Assembly (NCBI GenBank): GCA_963706385.1
Contig: OY970153.1
Location: 1,860,001 to 1,924,000 of the forward strand
Length of the DNA: 64,000 nt
Origin: Poindextera sp963706385
GTDB taxonomy: Bacteria > Pseudomonadota > Alphaproteobacteria > Caulobacterales > Caulobacteraceae
Direction of reading: 5' to 3'
The stretch's first letter is position 1. The number at the start of each line of letters is the position of its first letter. This document shows positions 45,285-57,020 of the stretch, piece by piece. The notes below the pieces were generated by a model. That model ran no database searches. It was not told the DNA's origin and saw only the letters and a program-made list of their open reading frames with translations. The position numbers and the translations under genes were made by a program.

Positions 45285-46484
45285 ATGGTTCGGCGAATCT
45301 CCCTTCTCGTCCCGCTGTTGGTCGCGGGCTTGGCGGCCAGCGTCGCCGCGAGCGCGCCCGGCGCCGGCCCCGCGCGCCAGACCGCCCGGAACAATCCCGC
45401 CCTGCGCGCAGTGGAGGCCGACCAGGCGAGCCGCGAGCGGGACCTGGCGGCGGCTCAGGCCAACGCCGACGCCGCGCGGCTCGAAATCGCCCAGCTGGAG
45501 GCCCAACTCGCCGAGCTAAACGCGGCCAAGCAGAACGGCGAGCGCGGGGTCAGCGACAAGCGGCTGCAGCTGGCGGCGCTGAGCGCGCAGGAGCGCGATC
45601 TGGACGCGCGTCTGGGTGGCGACCAGGCCCGGCTGGCCCGGCTCTTGGGCGCGCTGGAGCTGTTTCGGCGCGATCCGCCGCCAGCGCTGTTCGTCAAGCC
45701 GACCGACGTGCGCGATGCGGTGCGCGCGGCGATCCTGATCCGGGCGATCACCCCCGAACTGGAGCGCCGCGCGCAGACCCTGAAAGCCCAGGCCGAGCAA
45801 CTCCAGGCCTTGCGCCGGCGAATCGACACCTCCTCGATCGACCTTCTGGTGCGTGAAAGCGACGTCGCCGAACGGCGGGCGCGGATCGAGACCCTGATCG
45901 CGCAGAAGACCGCGTTGCAGAGCCGCGCCGACGCGCAAGCCCAGGTCGCCCGACAGGATATCGACGCCCTGGCCGCCCGCGCCCGGGCGCTGCATGAGCT
46001 GACCGCGGGCGTGGCGGCCGCCCAGTCGCCAGCGCTGGCCGGCGAGCCGCCCGATCCCGAGCACGCCGGCCTGTTCGGCCACGCCAAGTCGTTCGTCCAG
46101 CCGGTGGCGGGCGCGCCGATCCGGCGATTCGGCCAGATCGAGCCCGGCGGGCGCTCACGCTCGGACGGCTGGACTTGGCGGACCAAGGCCGACGCACCGG
46201 TCCTGGCCCCGGCACAGGGGACGGTTGAATACGCCGGCCCCTTGAAAGGCTGGGGTCTCGTATTGATCTTACGCCTCGGTGGCGGATACCATCTGGTGCT
46301 TGCGGGACTGGAATCGGCGCTGACCGCCCCTGGCCGGATGGTGGCCGAGGGACAGCCGGTCGGCCGGATGGGGAACGACGGTCAGGCCGGATCGAGCCTC
46401 TATTTCGAGATCCGCAAGAATGGCGCTCCGGTCGACCCGGCGCGCTGGCTCAAGACGCCGTCCGGCCCAGCCGGCGGACGTTGA
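45285..46484 (+). CDS. EnvC/LdpF-like murein hydrolase activator
   Basis: The 399-residue exported protein has a signal peptide (ISLLVPLLVAGLAASVAASA), a long coiled coil (residues about 40-240, Ala/Gln/Leu/Arg heptads) and a C-terminal LytM/M23-like domain (VLAPAQGTVEYAGPLKGWGLVLILRLGGGYHLVLAGL). The zinc ligands of active M23 enzymes are missing, for example RSRSDGWTW where HxGxD is expected. It is thus likely a regulator of amidases, as EnvC in E. coli and LdpF in Caulobacter. It is followed by ctpA, as in relatives. Confidence 0.9.
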   Translation: MVRRISLLVPLLVAGLAASVAASAPGAGPARQTARNNPALRAVEADQASRERDLAAAQANADAARLEIAQLEAQLAELNAAKQNGERGVSDKRLQLAALSAQERDLDARLGGDQARLARLLGALELFRRDPPPALFVKPTDVRDAVRAAILIRAITPELERRAQTLKAQAEQLQALRRRIDTSSIDLLVRESDVAERRARIETLIAQKTALQSRADAQAQVARQDIDALAARARALHELTAGVAAAQSPALAGEPPDPEHAGLFGHAKSFVQPVAGAPIRRFGQIEPGGRSRSDGWTWRTKADAPVLAPAQGTVEYAGPLKGWGLVLILRLGGGYHLVLAGLESALTAPGRMVAEGQPVGRMGNDGQAGSSLYFEIRKNGAPVDPARWLKTPSGPAGGR

Positions 46485-46530
46485 GGGTTTGTCAGCGGGT
46501 CGGAGCCAACACTGACGTCTTGAACCAGGA

Positions 46531-46552
46531 TTGCGTCTTGGAAAAGACGCAA
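46531..46552 (+). promoter_or_regulatory. Hairpin abutting the ctpA ribosome site
   Basis: ttgcgtctt and aagacgcaa form a perfect 9-bp stem with a GGAA tetraloop; AGGAG begins at the very next base (46553). It could control ribosome access or stabilise the mRNA 5' end. Confidence 0.55.
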
Positions 46553-46571
46553 AGGAGCCCTAGGGGCCTCA

Positions 46572-48005
46572 ATGATGCGCAAATACCTGTTGATCGCGGC
46601 GTCCTCTTTCGTTTTGGGCGCCGGCGCGATGGCCTACCTCAACCGCCCGGCGTTGGCCTCGGCGGAGGCGCCGCGCGCCGACACCTTCAAGATGCTCGAG
46701 CTGTTCGGCGATGTTTTGAACACCGTCGAGAACCAGTACGTCACCCCGGTCGACAACAAGAAGCTGATCGAGGCGGCGATCGATGGGATGCTGACCTCGC
46801 TGGACCCGCACTCCGGCTACCTCAATCCCGACGACTATGGCGACATGCGCGACCAAACGCGCGGCGAATACGGCGGCCTAGGGCTTGAGGTCACCAGCGA
46901 AGACGGCGCGGTCAAAATCATCTCCCCGATGGACGACACCCCGGCCGCGCGCGCCGGTCTGCAGCCGGGCGACTACATCACCGCCATTGATAGCCAGAGC
47001 CTGATCGGCCTGCCGCTGTCGGACGCGGTTAAGAAGATGCGCGGCGTCGTCGGCAAGCCGATCGTCCTGACCATCGTGCGCGAGGGCAAGGATCCGTTCG
47101 ACGTCAAGCTGGTGCGTGAATCGATCAACGTGAAGTCGGCAAAGGGCCACATGGAGGGCGACTACGGCTTTCTTCGCGTTTCGGCCTTCGACGAGCAGAC
47201 CACGGAGCAGGCTGTCGCCGCGATTAAGGAGTTGCAGGCCAAGAACCCCCACATGAAGGGGTTGATCCTCGACCTGCGCAACAACCCTGGCGGGTTGTTG
47301 GACCAGGCGGTCGGCATCTCCAGCCTGTTCCTCGACGGCGGCGAGGTGGTCTCCCAGCGCGGCCGCGGGCCCAAGGACATCGAGCGCTACAACGCCCGTC
47401 CCGGCGGCGACATGCTGCACGGCCTGCCGATGGTGGTGCTGATCAACTCTGGAACCGCCTCGGCGGCGGAGATCGTCTCCGGCGCCCTGCAGGACCGCCA
47501 CCGCGCGGCCATCGTCGGCCTGACCAGCTTCGGCAAGGGTTCGGTTCAGACGGTGATTCCGCTGCACGGCGGCGAGGACGGCGCGCTCAAGCTGACCACG
47601 GCCCGCTATTTCACTCCTTCCGGCCGCTCGATCCAGAAGACCGGCATCGAGCCCGACCTCGAGGTCGCCGCGACCACTGAACAGGCCGAGGACGTGGCCA
47701 ACAAGGTGTTCCAGTTCTCAGAAGCCAGCTTCTCCAACGCGCTGGGCGCCGAGGAGGGCAAGGTCCGCCGCCCGCCGCACGAGCCGGCCGAAGCGCCACC
47801 GCCGGGCTTCGATCCCAAGAAGGACTTCCAGCTTGCCCGGGCCGAGGACGTGCTCAAGTACGGCTCGGTCGCGGCCACGCCCAAACTGCCAACGCCCAAG
47901 CCCAAGCTGGCCGCCGTGTTCGCGCCCAAGAGCCCCGCCGGGACCAAGCCGGACGTCGCGGCGCCCAGCGGCGGCAAGCTCGCTCCGGCGCCCGCCCACC
48001 CCTGA
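46572..48005 (+). CDS. ctpA: C-terminal processing protease CtpA (S41)
   Basis: The 477-residue periplasmic serine protease has an N-terminal membrane anchor/signal (YLLIAASSFVLGAGAMAYL), a PDZ domain (IISPMDDTPAARAGLQPGDYITAID) and the S41 catalytic core with Ser297 (NSGTASAAEIVSGAL) and Lys322 (TSFGKGSVQTV). The C-terminal 90 residues are Pro/Lys-rich. Such proteases trim envelope proteins, including cell wall enzymes. Starts ATG ATG at 46572. Its neighbours are a murein hydrolase activator and a polysaccharide deacetylase family gene, so an envelope role fits. Confidence 0.95.
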   Translation: MMRKYLLIAASSFVLGAGAMAYLNRPALASAEAPRADTFKMLELFGDVLNTVENQYVTPVDNKKLIEAAIDGMLTSLDPHSGYLNPDDYGDMRDQTRGEYGGLGLEVTSEDGAVKIISPMDDTPAARAGLQPGDYITAIDSQSLIGLPLSDAVKKMRGVVGKPIVLTIVREGKDPFDVKLVRESINVKSAKGHMEGDYGFLRVSAFDEQTTEQAVAAIKELQAKNPHMKGLILDLRNNPGGLLDQAVGISSLFLDGGEVVSQRGRGPKDIERYNARPGGDMLHGLPMVVLINSGTASAAEIVSGALQDRHRAAIVGLTSFGKGSVQTVIPLHGGEDGALKLTTARYFTPSGRSIQKTGIEPDLEVAATTEQAEDVANKVFQFSEASFSNALGAEEGKVRRPPHEPAEAPPPGFDPKKDFQLARAEDVLKYGSVAATPKLPTPKPKLAAVFAPKSPAGTKPDVAAPSGGKLAPAPAHP

Positions 48006-48064
48006 GAACGAGCGGGCCAACGGTCCCGGCGCGAGGATATCAAGGCTTGCGCGTTCTTGGTTTA

Positions 48065-48072
48065 TTAACCAT
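48065..48072 (+). promoter_or_regulatory. Possible CtrA half-site
   Basis: TTAACCAT upstream of the deacetylase gene matches the half-site reported for the cell-cycle regulator CtrA in Caulobacter. A single 8-mer is weak evidence. Confidence 0.35.
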
Positions 48073-48146
48073 GCCAGCCGACCCTCGGCATGAGCGCTGA
48101 AGGGCCGTTTCACGGGTCCGCCAGGCGCGCCGGAAACCCAAGGCCG

Positions 48147-48341
48147 ATGTTCGCCAAGAGACCCCAGCGCCCGCTTCCCGCCGTCAGCCAGCCCGCGCCA
48201 GCCGCCAGCGGCCAATCGTTCCTGAGCAATCCGGCGCTGAGCGCGGGCGGCGCGGGTCTATTTTTTCTGCTCGCAGCGACCGCGACGATCGTGGCGGCGG
48301 GTGATCCGACCGCCGGCGCCCCTCGGTGCGCATTCACCTGA
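48147..48341 (+). pseudogene. N-terminal membrane-anchor part of the deacetylase gene, out of frame
   Basis: MFAKRPQRPLPAVSQPAPAA leads into a transmembrane segment (GAGLFFLLAATATIVAAGDP) and then stops at 48341 in this frame. Adding one base near 48323 would continue it into VRIHLTQPGAP of the next entry. Together they give the usual layout of exported divergent polysaccharide deacetylase family proteins. AAGGCCG precedes the ATG. Confidence 0.7.
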
Positions 48342-49306
48342 CCCAGCCGGGCGCGCCGCCGCCTCCGGGCTGGCGCGAGGCGCTGGCGCCGGAACAGGCC
48401 GGAGCGCCACCGACAAGCACCGACAGCCTGCAGCTTCTGGCCGACGGCGACACGGCGTCCCCGTTCCAGGGCCAGGCGGTGATCAGCTTCCCGGGCGGTC
48501 CCGGCGAGACCCAGAGCACGACGGGCCAGGCGCTGACGCCCGCGCCGATCGCGGGCCTAACCGCGCCCGGACCGGGCGGCGGCATGTTGCCGGTGATCGC
48601 GCCCGACGGACGCACCCCAGCCCAGGCCTACGCCCGACCGTTCCTGTCCAACGGCAGGCCGAAGATCGCCCTGGTGATCGGCGGCCTTGGCCTGAATAGC
48701 AAAGGCACGCGCGAGGCGATCGAGCAGCTTCCACCTGAAATCACCCTATCTTTCGTCCCCTACGCCGACGGCCTGCAGGGCTGGATCGATCTGGCGCGGG
48801 CCAACGGCCACGAGGTGCTGCTGGAAGCGCCGATGGAGCCGAACGACTTTCCCGACAACGACCCCGGCCCCTACACCCTGATGGCCAACGGCCGGCCGCA
48901 AGAGACCACCCAAAGGCTGGACTGGCTGCTCTCGCGGGCGGTGGGCTATTTCGGCGTGGCCAATTATCTGGGCTCCAAGTTCGTCAAGTCCGACGTCGGC
49001 ATGGCCGCCCTGTTCAGCGACCTGCGCCAACGGGGTTTGGCCTTCGTCGACGACGGTTCGGCGGCCCAGCGCGGCGGCGGAGTGCCCCGCGCTTCGGCGG
49101 AGCGGGTGGTCGACGACCAACTCGCCGGCGACGCGATCGACAAGCAACTGCTTGCGCTGGAAGCGGCGGCGCTCCAGAACGGCCAAGCGCTGGGCGCCGG
49201 CTTCGCCTATCCGATCACCTTGGCTCAGGTCAGAACCTGGGCTGGGGGGTTGGCCCAGCGCGGTTATCAACTGGCCCCCGCCTCGGCGCTCTCCGCGAAG
49301 CGTTAG
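48326..49306 (+). CDS. Divergent polysaccharide deacetylase family protein
   Basis: The frame from GTG 48326 encodes 326 residues. After a low-complexity linker, the deacetylase-like domain runs from KIALVIGGLGLNSKGTREAIEQLP through LSFVPYADGLQGWIDLARANGHEVLLEAPMEP to FVDDGSAAQRGG and QNGQALGAGFAYPITL. This is the family PF04748/COG2861; the consensus metal His residues of true deacetylases are not evident. The membrane anchor is encoded just upstream in another frame, so the gene has an apparent one-base loss at about 48323. It lies between ctpA and rppH as in relatives. Confidence 0.87.
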   Translation: MRIHLTQPGAPPPPGWREALAPEQAGAPPTSTDSLQLLADGDTASPFQGQAVISFPGGPGETQSTTGQALTPAPIAGLTAPGPGGGMLPVIAPDGRTPAQAYARPFLSNGRPKIALVIGGLGLNSKGTREAIEQLPPEITLSFVPYADGLQGWIDLARANGHEVLLEAPMEPNDFPDNDPGPYTLMANGRPQETTQRLDWLLSRAVGYFGVANYLGSKFVKSDVGMAALFSDLRQRGLAFVDDGSAAQRGGGVPRASAERVVDDQLAGDAIDKQLLALEAAALQNGQALGAGFAYPITLAQVRTWAGGLAQRGYQLAPASALSAKR

Positions 49307-49325
49307 GCTTAGACGAGCACACCTC

Positions 49326-49807
<482 letters not shown>

Positions 49808-49808
<1 letters not shown>

Positions 49809-50569
49809 TGGCGCGGCCGACGGCGATCATGGTGCATGGCGCGTTCTGCGGCGGCTGGGCGTTCGAGGCCTTCAAGGGCCGGTTCGAGGCGGCCGGCTAC
49901 GCCTGCCTGACGCCGGACCTGCGCGGCCACGGCCCCGGCCAGTCGCCGGCGGGGGTCTCGATGGCCGACTACGCCAGCGACATCGCCGGGCTGATCGCGG
50001 CCCAGGCCGAGGCGCCGGTGCTGATCGGCCATTCGCTGGGCGGGCTGGTGGCCCAGATGGCGGCGGCGCGCGCGCCGGTGCGGGCGCTGATCCTGCTGGC
50101 GCCGTCCGCGCCGTGGGGGATCGCCGGCGGGACCATCGAGGAGGCGATCTCGGCGGTCAGCCTCTATGCGCTGGGGCCGTTCTGGATGCAGGCGATCGAG
50201 CCCGACTACGCCTCGGCCCGCCACTACAGCCTCGATCGGATGGACAAGGCCGCGCGCAAGGCGGTGTTCGCCCGGATGACGCGCGAGAGCGGACGCGCGC
50301 TCTGGGAGACGCTGAACTGGTGGCTCGACCCGTTCATGACCACCCAGGTCCCGCCGAGCCGGATCACCGCCCCGGTGCTGGCCCTGGTCGGCGATCGCGA
50401 CCAGGTCCACCCGCCCGCCACCGTGCGCCAGACCCTGGCCCGGCTGGGCGGGGAGATGCGGGTCATCCCCGGCATGAGTCACTGGCTGGTCTCGGAGCCG
50501 AGCTGGGAGGGGGTGGCCAATGCGTGCCTTAAGTGGCTCGAGGACGCAAGGGCGGCGAGCGCGGCGTAG
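49808..50569 (+). CDS. Alpha/beta hydrolase
   Basis: The 253-residue hydrolase has the oxyanion region IMVHGAFCGGWAFE, the nucleophile elbow GHSLGGLVAQ (Ser76), a helical cap (residues about 105-180), the acid in LALVGDRDQVHPP and the catalytic His in PGMSHWLVSEPSW. The substrate is unknown. It is coupled to rppH by TGATG. Its downstream edge marks the end of the conserved cluster before lower-GC sequence. Confidence 0.92.
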
Positions 50570-50930
50570 GGGGGATCGTCCGGAAGCGGATGTTGGGGGA
50601 TTCCGAGAGGGGTGGATGGCTCACGCTCGCCCAGCGCGCCAGCTACGGCAGCATTGCGCCATTTGCAGACCTTCGCCCTGCTCCGGATTTCGGACGTTCG
50701 CCGGCGCTTTCGTATCCAGACCTTTCCCGCCGGTACCAGCCAAGCTGAGCTGCGTCAGGAGCGGGACCAGTGGCATTCGGGTCCGAGTGCCCAGGCTGGC
50801 CCATGCAAGGAATCGGCTTGGCGACCTACAATGCCGGCGATACCCATCGCGCTTAGCCTAATCCGACATCCGAATCAGGTCGTCGACCTGTGCGATTGGA
50901 AATGGGAGGACAGCCGTCCGGATCGCCACC
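50570..50930. other. Intergenic 361 bp of lower GC, no supported gene
   Basis: Short frames exist in two registers here but none has a domain, a convincing ribosome site or consistent codon bias. Base composition is less GC-rich than the flanking cluster. It may be remnant sequence brought in with the DUF4238 gene. Confidence 0.5.
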
Positions 50931-51797
50931 ATGACGGAACCCAAACAGCACCATTTCGTCCCTGAAGCCTTGCAGGCCCGCTTCACCAATGAGGAAAGCC
51001 GGCTCTACTATTTCGATCGGGTGCGCCCAGAACTCGGCGTACGTCGCGGCTCTCCGGGAAACCTGTTCAAAGAAGGACACTTGTACAGTGTGACCGACGC
51101 CCAAGGCGTGAGGTCCACGGCTTTCGAAACCGAGTTGTCCAAGCTCGAGGGGCGGGCCGGCCTTATTATCGATAAGATCGTCTCGGCCGCCCGAGCCAAA
51201 CGAACGCCAGGACTTAGCGCCTCTGAGCGGTGCGAGTGGGACGACTTCTTTCTCATGCAGTGGCGTCGCGTACCTGCCAACCGTCGGCTGCGACCACCAG
51301 TGAAGGCGGAGCAGGAAGTCCAAGATCTGCTCGCTGTGGCGAGGGCGCGCTGGCCCCACCGTCACGATGAAATCGATGCGTTATCGACTTCGGGCGAGAT
51401 CAAGCGCATCGCGCAAAATGCCCGCGTGGACGCCTTGAAACTCAATTTGGGCTCATCAATAGACGCGCTGCGGGGTCGCGGCTTGGCGGTCGTGCACATC
51501 ACCAACCCGCGCCACAGCTTCGTGCTGGGAAGCCTGCCGGTGGTAAAACTCACGAACCCTGGATGCACTGACCTCCGTAACTTCGAGGTCGAGATGTGGC
51601 TGCCAGTTGCGCACGACGTAATGGTCGGCGTCGGCCACCTGAAGGGATTTGAGAGTTATATTCAGACGACCGACACCAACATGATCCGTGCGCTAAACGC
51701 AGCGATCGTCGGTCAAAGCAGTATGTTTGCAGGGCGATCCGAAGCTCAGGTTCGATCGCTTGCTGCGAGTGCGCCAGCCTGGGATCCTGCAGACTAG
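50931..51797 (+). CDS. DUF4238 domain protein, probably acquired
   Basis: The 288-residue protein opens MTEPKQHHFVPEALQARFTNE, the His-His-Pro signature of DUF4238 (Q-H-[FY]-[VIL]-P). A mid-protein HSFVLGSLPVVKL and WLPVAHDVMVGVG also fit. The function is unknown; family members are scattered on genomic islands. Codon use (tta, ata, agt and others) and GC are unlike its neighbours, and a tandem repeat follows the stop. Both signs suggest horizontal transfer into the rppH-atp interval. Confidence 0.85.
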   Translation: MTEPKQHHFVPEALQARFTNEESRLYYFDRVRPELGVRRGSPGNLFKEGHLYSVTDAQGVRSTAFETELSKLEGRAGLIIDKIVSAARAKRTPGLSASERCEWDDFFLMQWRRVPANRRLRPPVKAEQEVQDLLAVARARWPHRHDEIDALSTSGEIKRIAQNARVDALKLNLGSSIDALRGRGLAVVHITNPRHSFVLGSLPVVKLTNPGCTDLRNFEVEMWLPVAHDVMVGVGHLKGFESYIQTTDTNMIRALNAAIVGQSSMFAGRSEAQVRSLAASAPAWDPAD

Positions 51798-51800
51798 GCC

Positions 51801-51828
51801 ACGAAAACAGGGACACGAAAACAGGGAC
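51801..51828. repeat. 14-bp tandem repeat, two copies
   Basis: acgaaaacagggac occurs twice back to back, and ACGCACCGTTT follows. It begins three bases after the DUF4238 stop and may mark an island boundary. Confidence 0.85.
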
Positions 51829-52009
51829 ACGCACCGTTTCCGGAGGGTTTCGGGCCGCACCGCCGGATGATGGGGGAAACCGGCCGGCGCTGTAACCCCT
51901 CACCTTCCCACGCCTTCGGCGCGGGCCTCTCCCTCTCCCTCCGGGCGAGGGGTTTTGCGCCGCGCCTTTCGAGGTGCGTGCATCCCCTCCCGCGAGGGGC
52001 GAAGGCGCC
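51829..52009. other. Intergenic repeats downstream of atpC
   Basis: AACCCCTC (51894-51901) pairs at a distance with GAGGGGTT (51948-51955), and CCCCTC/GAGGGG form a tight hairpin at about 51985-52000. No gene is seen. These hairpins lie on the downstream side of atpC and could end the atp transcript. Confidence 0.5.
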
Positions 52010-52276
52010 TCAGATGTCGGCGTCGCGGACGTGTTCGGCGAGGATGGTCAAGCCGCCTGGGCCGACGTCGGCGAAACCGCCCTGGACTTCGAAGCGGTGC
52101 AGGTGTTCGCCCTCGTGCACCGTCACGAAGCCCTCGCGCAGGGCGGTCATGAACGGGGCGTGGCCGGCCAGGACCCCGAAGTCGCCCTCGGAGCCGGGCG
52201 CGTCGACCTGGTCGACGTCGCCCGCATAGATCTCGCGCTCGGGCGAGACCAGGGAGAAGTGCAGCTGCTCGGCCAC
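52010..52276 (-). CDS. atpC: ATP synthase F1 epsilon subunit
   Basis: The 88-residue product is the N-terminal beta-sandwich of epsilon (LHFSLVSPEREIYAGDVDQVDAPGSEGDFGVLAGHAPFM), which joins gamma to the c-ring. The C-terminal helical hairpin of longer epsilons (about 135 residues) is absent, so the usual ATPase inhibition by epsilon is not expected; short forms are known in alphaproteobacteria. It starts at a GTG directly after the atpD stop, with no spacer. Confidence 0.95.
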   Translation of the reverse strand: MAEQLHFSLVSPEREIYAGDVDQVDAPGSEGDFGVLAGHAPFMTALREGFVTVHEGEHLHRFEVQGGFADVGPGGLTILAEHVRDADI

Positions 52277-53776
<1,500 letters not shown>

Positions 53777-53792
53777 CAAAATGGGTCTTTCG

Positions 53793-54665
53793 TCAGAGGG
53801 CTTCGGCGCCGGAGATGATCTCGATCAGCTCCTTGGTGATCTGCGCCTGGCGTGAGCGGTTGTACTGCAGGGTGTAGCTGGCGATCATGTCGCCGGCGTT
53901 GCGGGTGGCGTTGTCCATCGCGGTCATCTGGGCCGCGAAGAAGCCGGCCTGGTTCTCGAGCAGGGCGGTCAGCACCTGGACCACCAGGTTGCGCGGCAAC
54001 AGGGCGGCCAGGATGGTCTCCTCGTCCGGCTCGTATTCGTAGGCCGCGCCCTTGAGGTCGATCGCGGCGGCGCCGTCCTCGAGCTTCGTCGGGATCAGCT
54101 GGCGGGCGGTGGGGATCTGGGAGACCACCGACTGGTAGCGGCTGTAGAACAGGGTGACGACGTCGGTCTCGCCGGCCTCGAACACCTCGGCGATCTTGTC
54201 GGCCACCGGCTGGGCGGTCGCCAGCGTCGGTCTGACGCCGACCTCGAAGACGCCGACGAAGCGCTCGCCGTACTGGCGGCGCAGCTGGTCGCGGGCCTTC
54301 TTGCCGACGGGCAGGATGGCGACCTCGCGGCCCTGGGCGACCAGGCCGGCGATGTGCTCGCGCGCGGCGCGGACGATCGAGCTGTTGAACCCGCCCGCCA
54401 AGCCGCGGTCGGCGGCGGCCACCACCACCAGGTGCCTGTGGTCCCGGCCGGTTCCGACCAGGAGCTTGGGCGCGCCGTCTCCGGAGACGCCGGCCGCCAG
54501 ATTGGCGATCACCGCGGCCATCCGCGCGGCGTAGGGGCGCGCGTTCTGGGCCGCCTCCTGCGCGCGGCGCAGCTTCGCCGCCGCCACCATCTGCATCGCT
54601 TTCGTGATCTTCTGCGTGGCTTTCACGCTGGCGATCCGATTGCGCATCTCCTTGAGGCTGGCCAT
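53793..54665 (-). CDS. atpG: ATP synthase F1 gamma subunit
   Basis: The 290-residue central stalk subunit starts MASLKEMRNRIASVKATQKITKAMQMVAAAKLRRAQ and ends TLQYNRSRQAQITKELIEIISGAEAL, the paired helices that turn within the alpha/beta hexamer. The middle domain (DRGLAGGFNSSIVRAA) is normal. It lies 16 bp before atpD and 22 bp after atpA. Confidence 0.98.
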   Translation of the reverse strand: MASLKEMRNRIASVKATQKITKAMQMVAAAKLRRAQEAAQNARPYAARMAAVIANLAAGVSGDGAPKLLVGTGRDHRHLVVVAAADRGLAGGFNSSIVRAAREHIAGLVAQGREVAILPVGKKARDQLRRQYGERFVGVFEVGVRPTLATAQPVADKIAEVFEAGETDVVTLFYSRYQSVVSQIPTARQLIPTKLEDGAAAIDLKGAAYEYEPDEETILAALLPRNLVVQVLTALLENQAGFFAAQMTAMDNATRNAGDMIASYTLQYNRSRQAQITKELIEIISGAEAL

Positions 54666-54687
54666 GCCGTAAGCGCTCCGTCCCGCT

Positions 54688-56223
<1,536 letters not shown>

Positions 56224-56232
56224 GGTGTCTTC

Positions 56233-56787
56233 TTACGCTCTCTTGAGGGCGAACTTCAGGGAATCGAGCTTCGACTTCAACGAAGCGTCGTACAGGCGGG
56301 AGCCGACGCGAACCTTGACCCCGCCGAGGATCGACGGATCGACGCGCGTCTCGATTTCGGGATCCTTGCCCAGCGCCTGGCGCAGCGCCGCCTGCAGCCC
56401 CTTGGACTGGGCGGCGGTCAGCTTGATGGCGGTGGTCACCTGGGCGGAAACCACGCCCCGGTGGGTGGCCGACAGGGCCTGGAAGCTGGTGATGATCGCG
56501 GGCAGGGCCGCGGCGCGGCGCTGGGCGGAAACGAAGCCCAGGAACTTCCTGGTCATCGGGTTGAACCCGGCGCGCTCGGCGATCGCCGCCAGGCCCTTGG
56601 CCTTGTCTTCGGCGCTGAACACCGGCGAGACGATCAGAGCGCGCAGATCCGCGCTGTCGGCGCTGAGCGCCTTCAAGGTCTTCAGGTCGGCTTCCACGAC
56701 CGCCACCTGGCCCTCGTCCTTGGCCAGGTCGAACAGGGCCCGGGCGTATCGCGCGCCCACCTCCGTAGCCTTGGAATCGTCCGCCAA
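56233..56787 (-). CDS. atpH: ATP synthase F1 delta subunit
   Basis: The 184-residue delta subunit links the peripheral stalk to the top of F1. Its N-terminal helical domain (VGARYARALFDLAKDEGQVAVVEADL) and C-terminal VKVRVGSRLYDASLKSKLDSLKFALKRA are conserved. The start is a TTG at 56787 since no ATG or GTG is available before the conserved helix. It is the first gene of atpHAGDC; F0 genes are elsewhere, as usual in this class. Confidence 0.95.
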   Translation of the reverse strand: MADDSKATEVGARYARALFDLAKDEGQVAVVEADLKTLKALSADSADLRALIVSPVFSAEDKAKGLAAIAERAGFNPMTRKFLGFVSAQRRAAALPAIITSFQALSATHRGVVSAQVTTAIKLTAAQSKGLQAALRQALGKDPEIETRVDPSILGGVKVRVGSRLYDASLKSKLDSLKFALKRA

Positions 56788-56920
56788 GATGAAACTCGCC
56801 CGTTGCGTTTGTCGCGCCGTCGGCGACGTCGCCCGCCGCGGCTCAGAAAGGCTTGAATGCGCTTAGGAAAGCACCTGGGTTTCGAGGCCGGAAATGAGCC
56901 CCTCGCCCGAAGCCGCGCGC

Positions 56921-56949
56921 CTGATAGCACGCGATGTTTTGCGCCGCAA
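56921..56949 (-). promoter_or_regulatory. Candidate atp operon promoter
   Basis: On the minus strand TTGCGG (56944-56949) and TATCAG (56921-56926) are 17 bases apart, about 135 bases before the atpH start. Confidence 0.45.
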
Positions 56950-56966
56950 CCGACCCGGCGAGCGCC

Positions 56967-56981
56967 AAAACGCGGCGTTTT
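56967..56981 (-). terminator. Small hairpin after priA
   Basis: AAAACG and CGTTTT pair around three bases, 40 bases past the priA stop, with T residues at the descending arm. It may be a weak terminator between priA and the atp operon. Confidence 0.4.
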
Positions 56982-57020
56982 ATCCGTTCCCCGACGTCAC
57001 CGCGGCGCGCTGATCGCAAA

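Noticed and set aside
50533..50861. Several short ORFs between the alpha/beta hydrolase and DUF4238 genes
   Set aside because: They overlap each other in different frames, lack ribosome sites and show no recognisable protein features.
51801..51828. A CRISPR array
   Set aside because: Only two adjoining 14-bp units exist, with no spacers and no cas genes.
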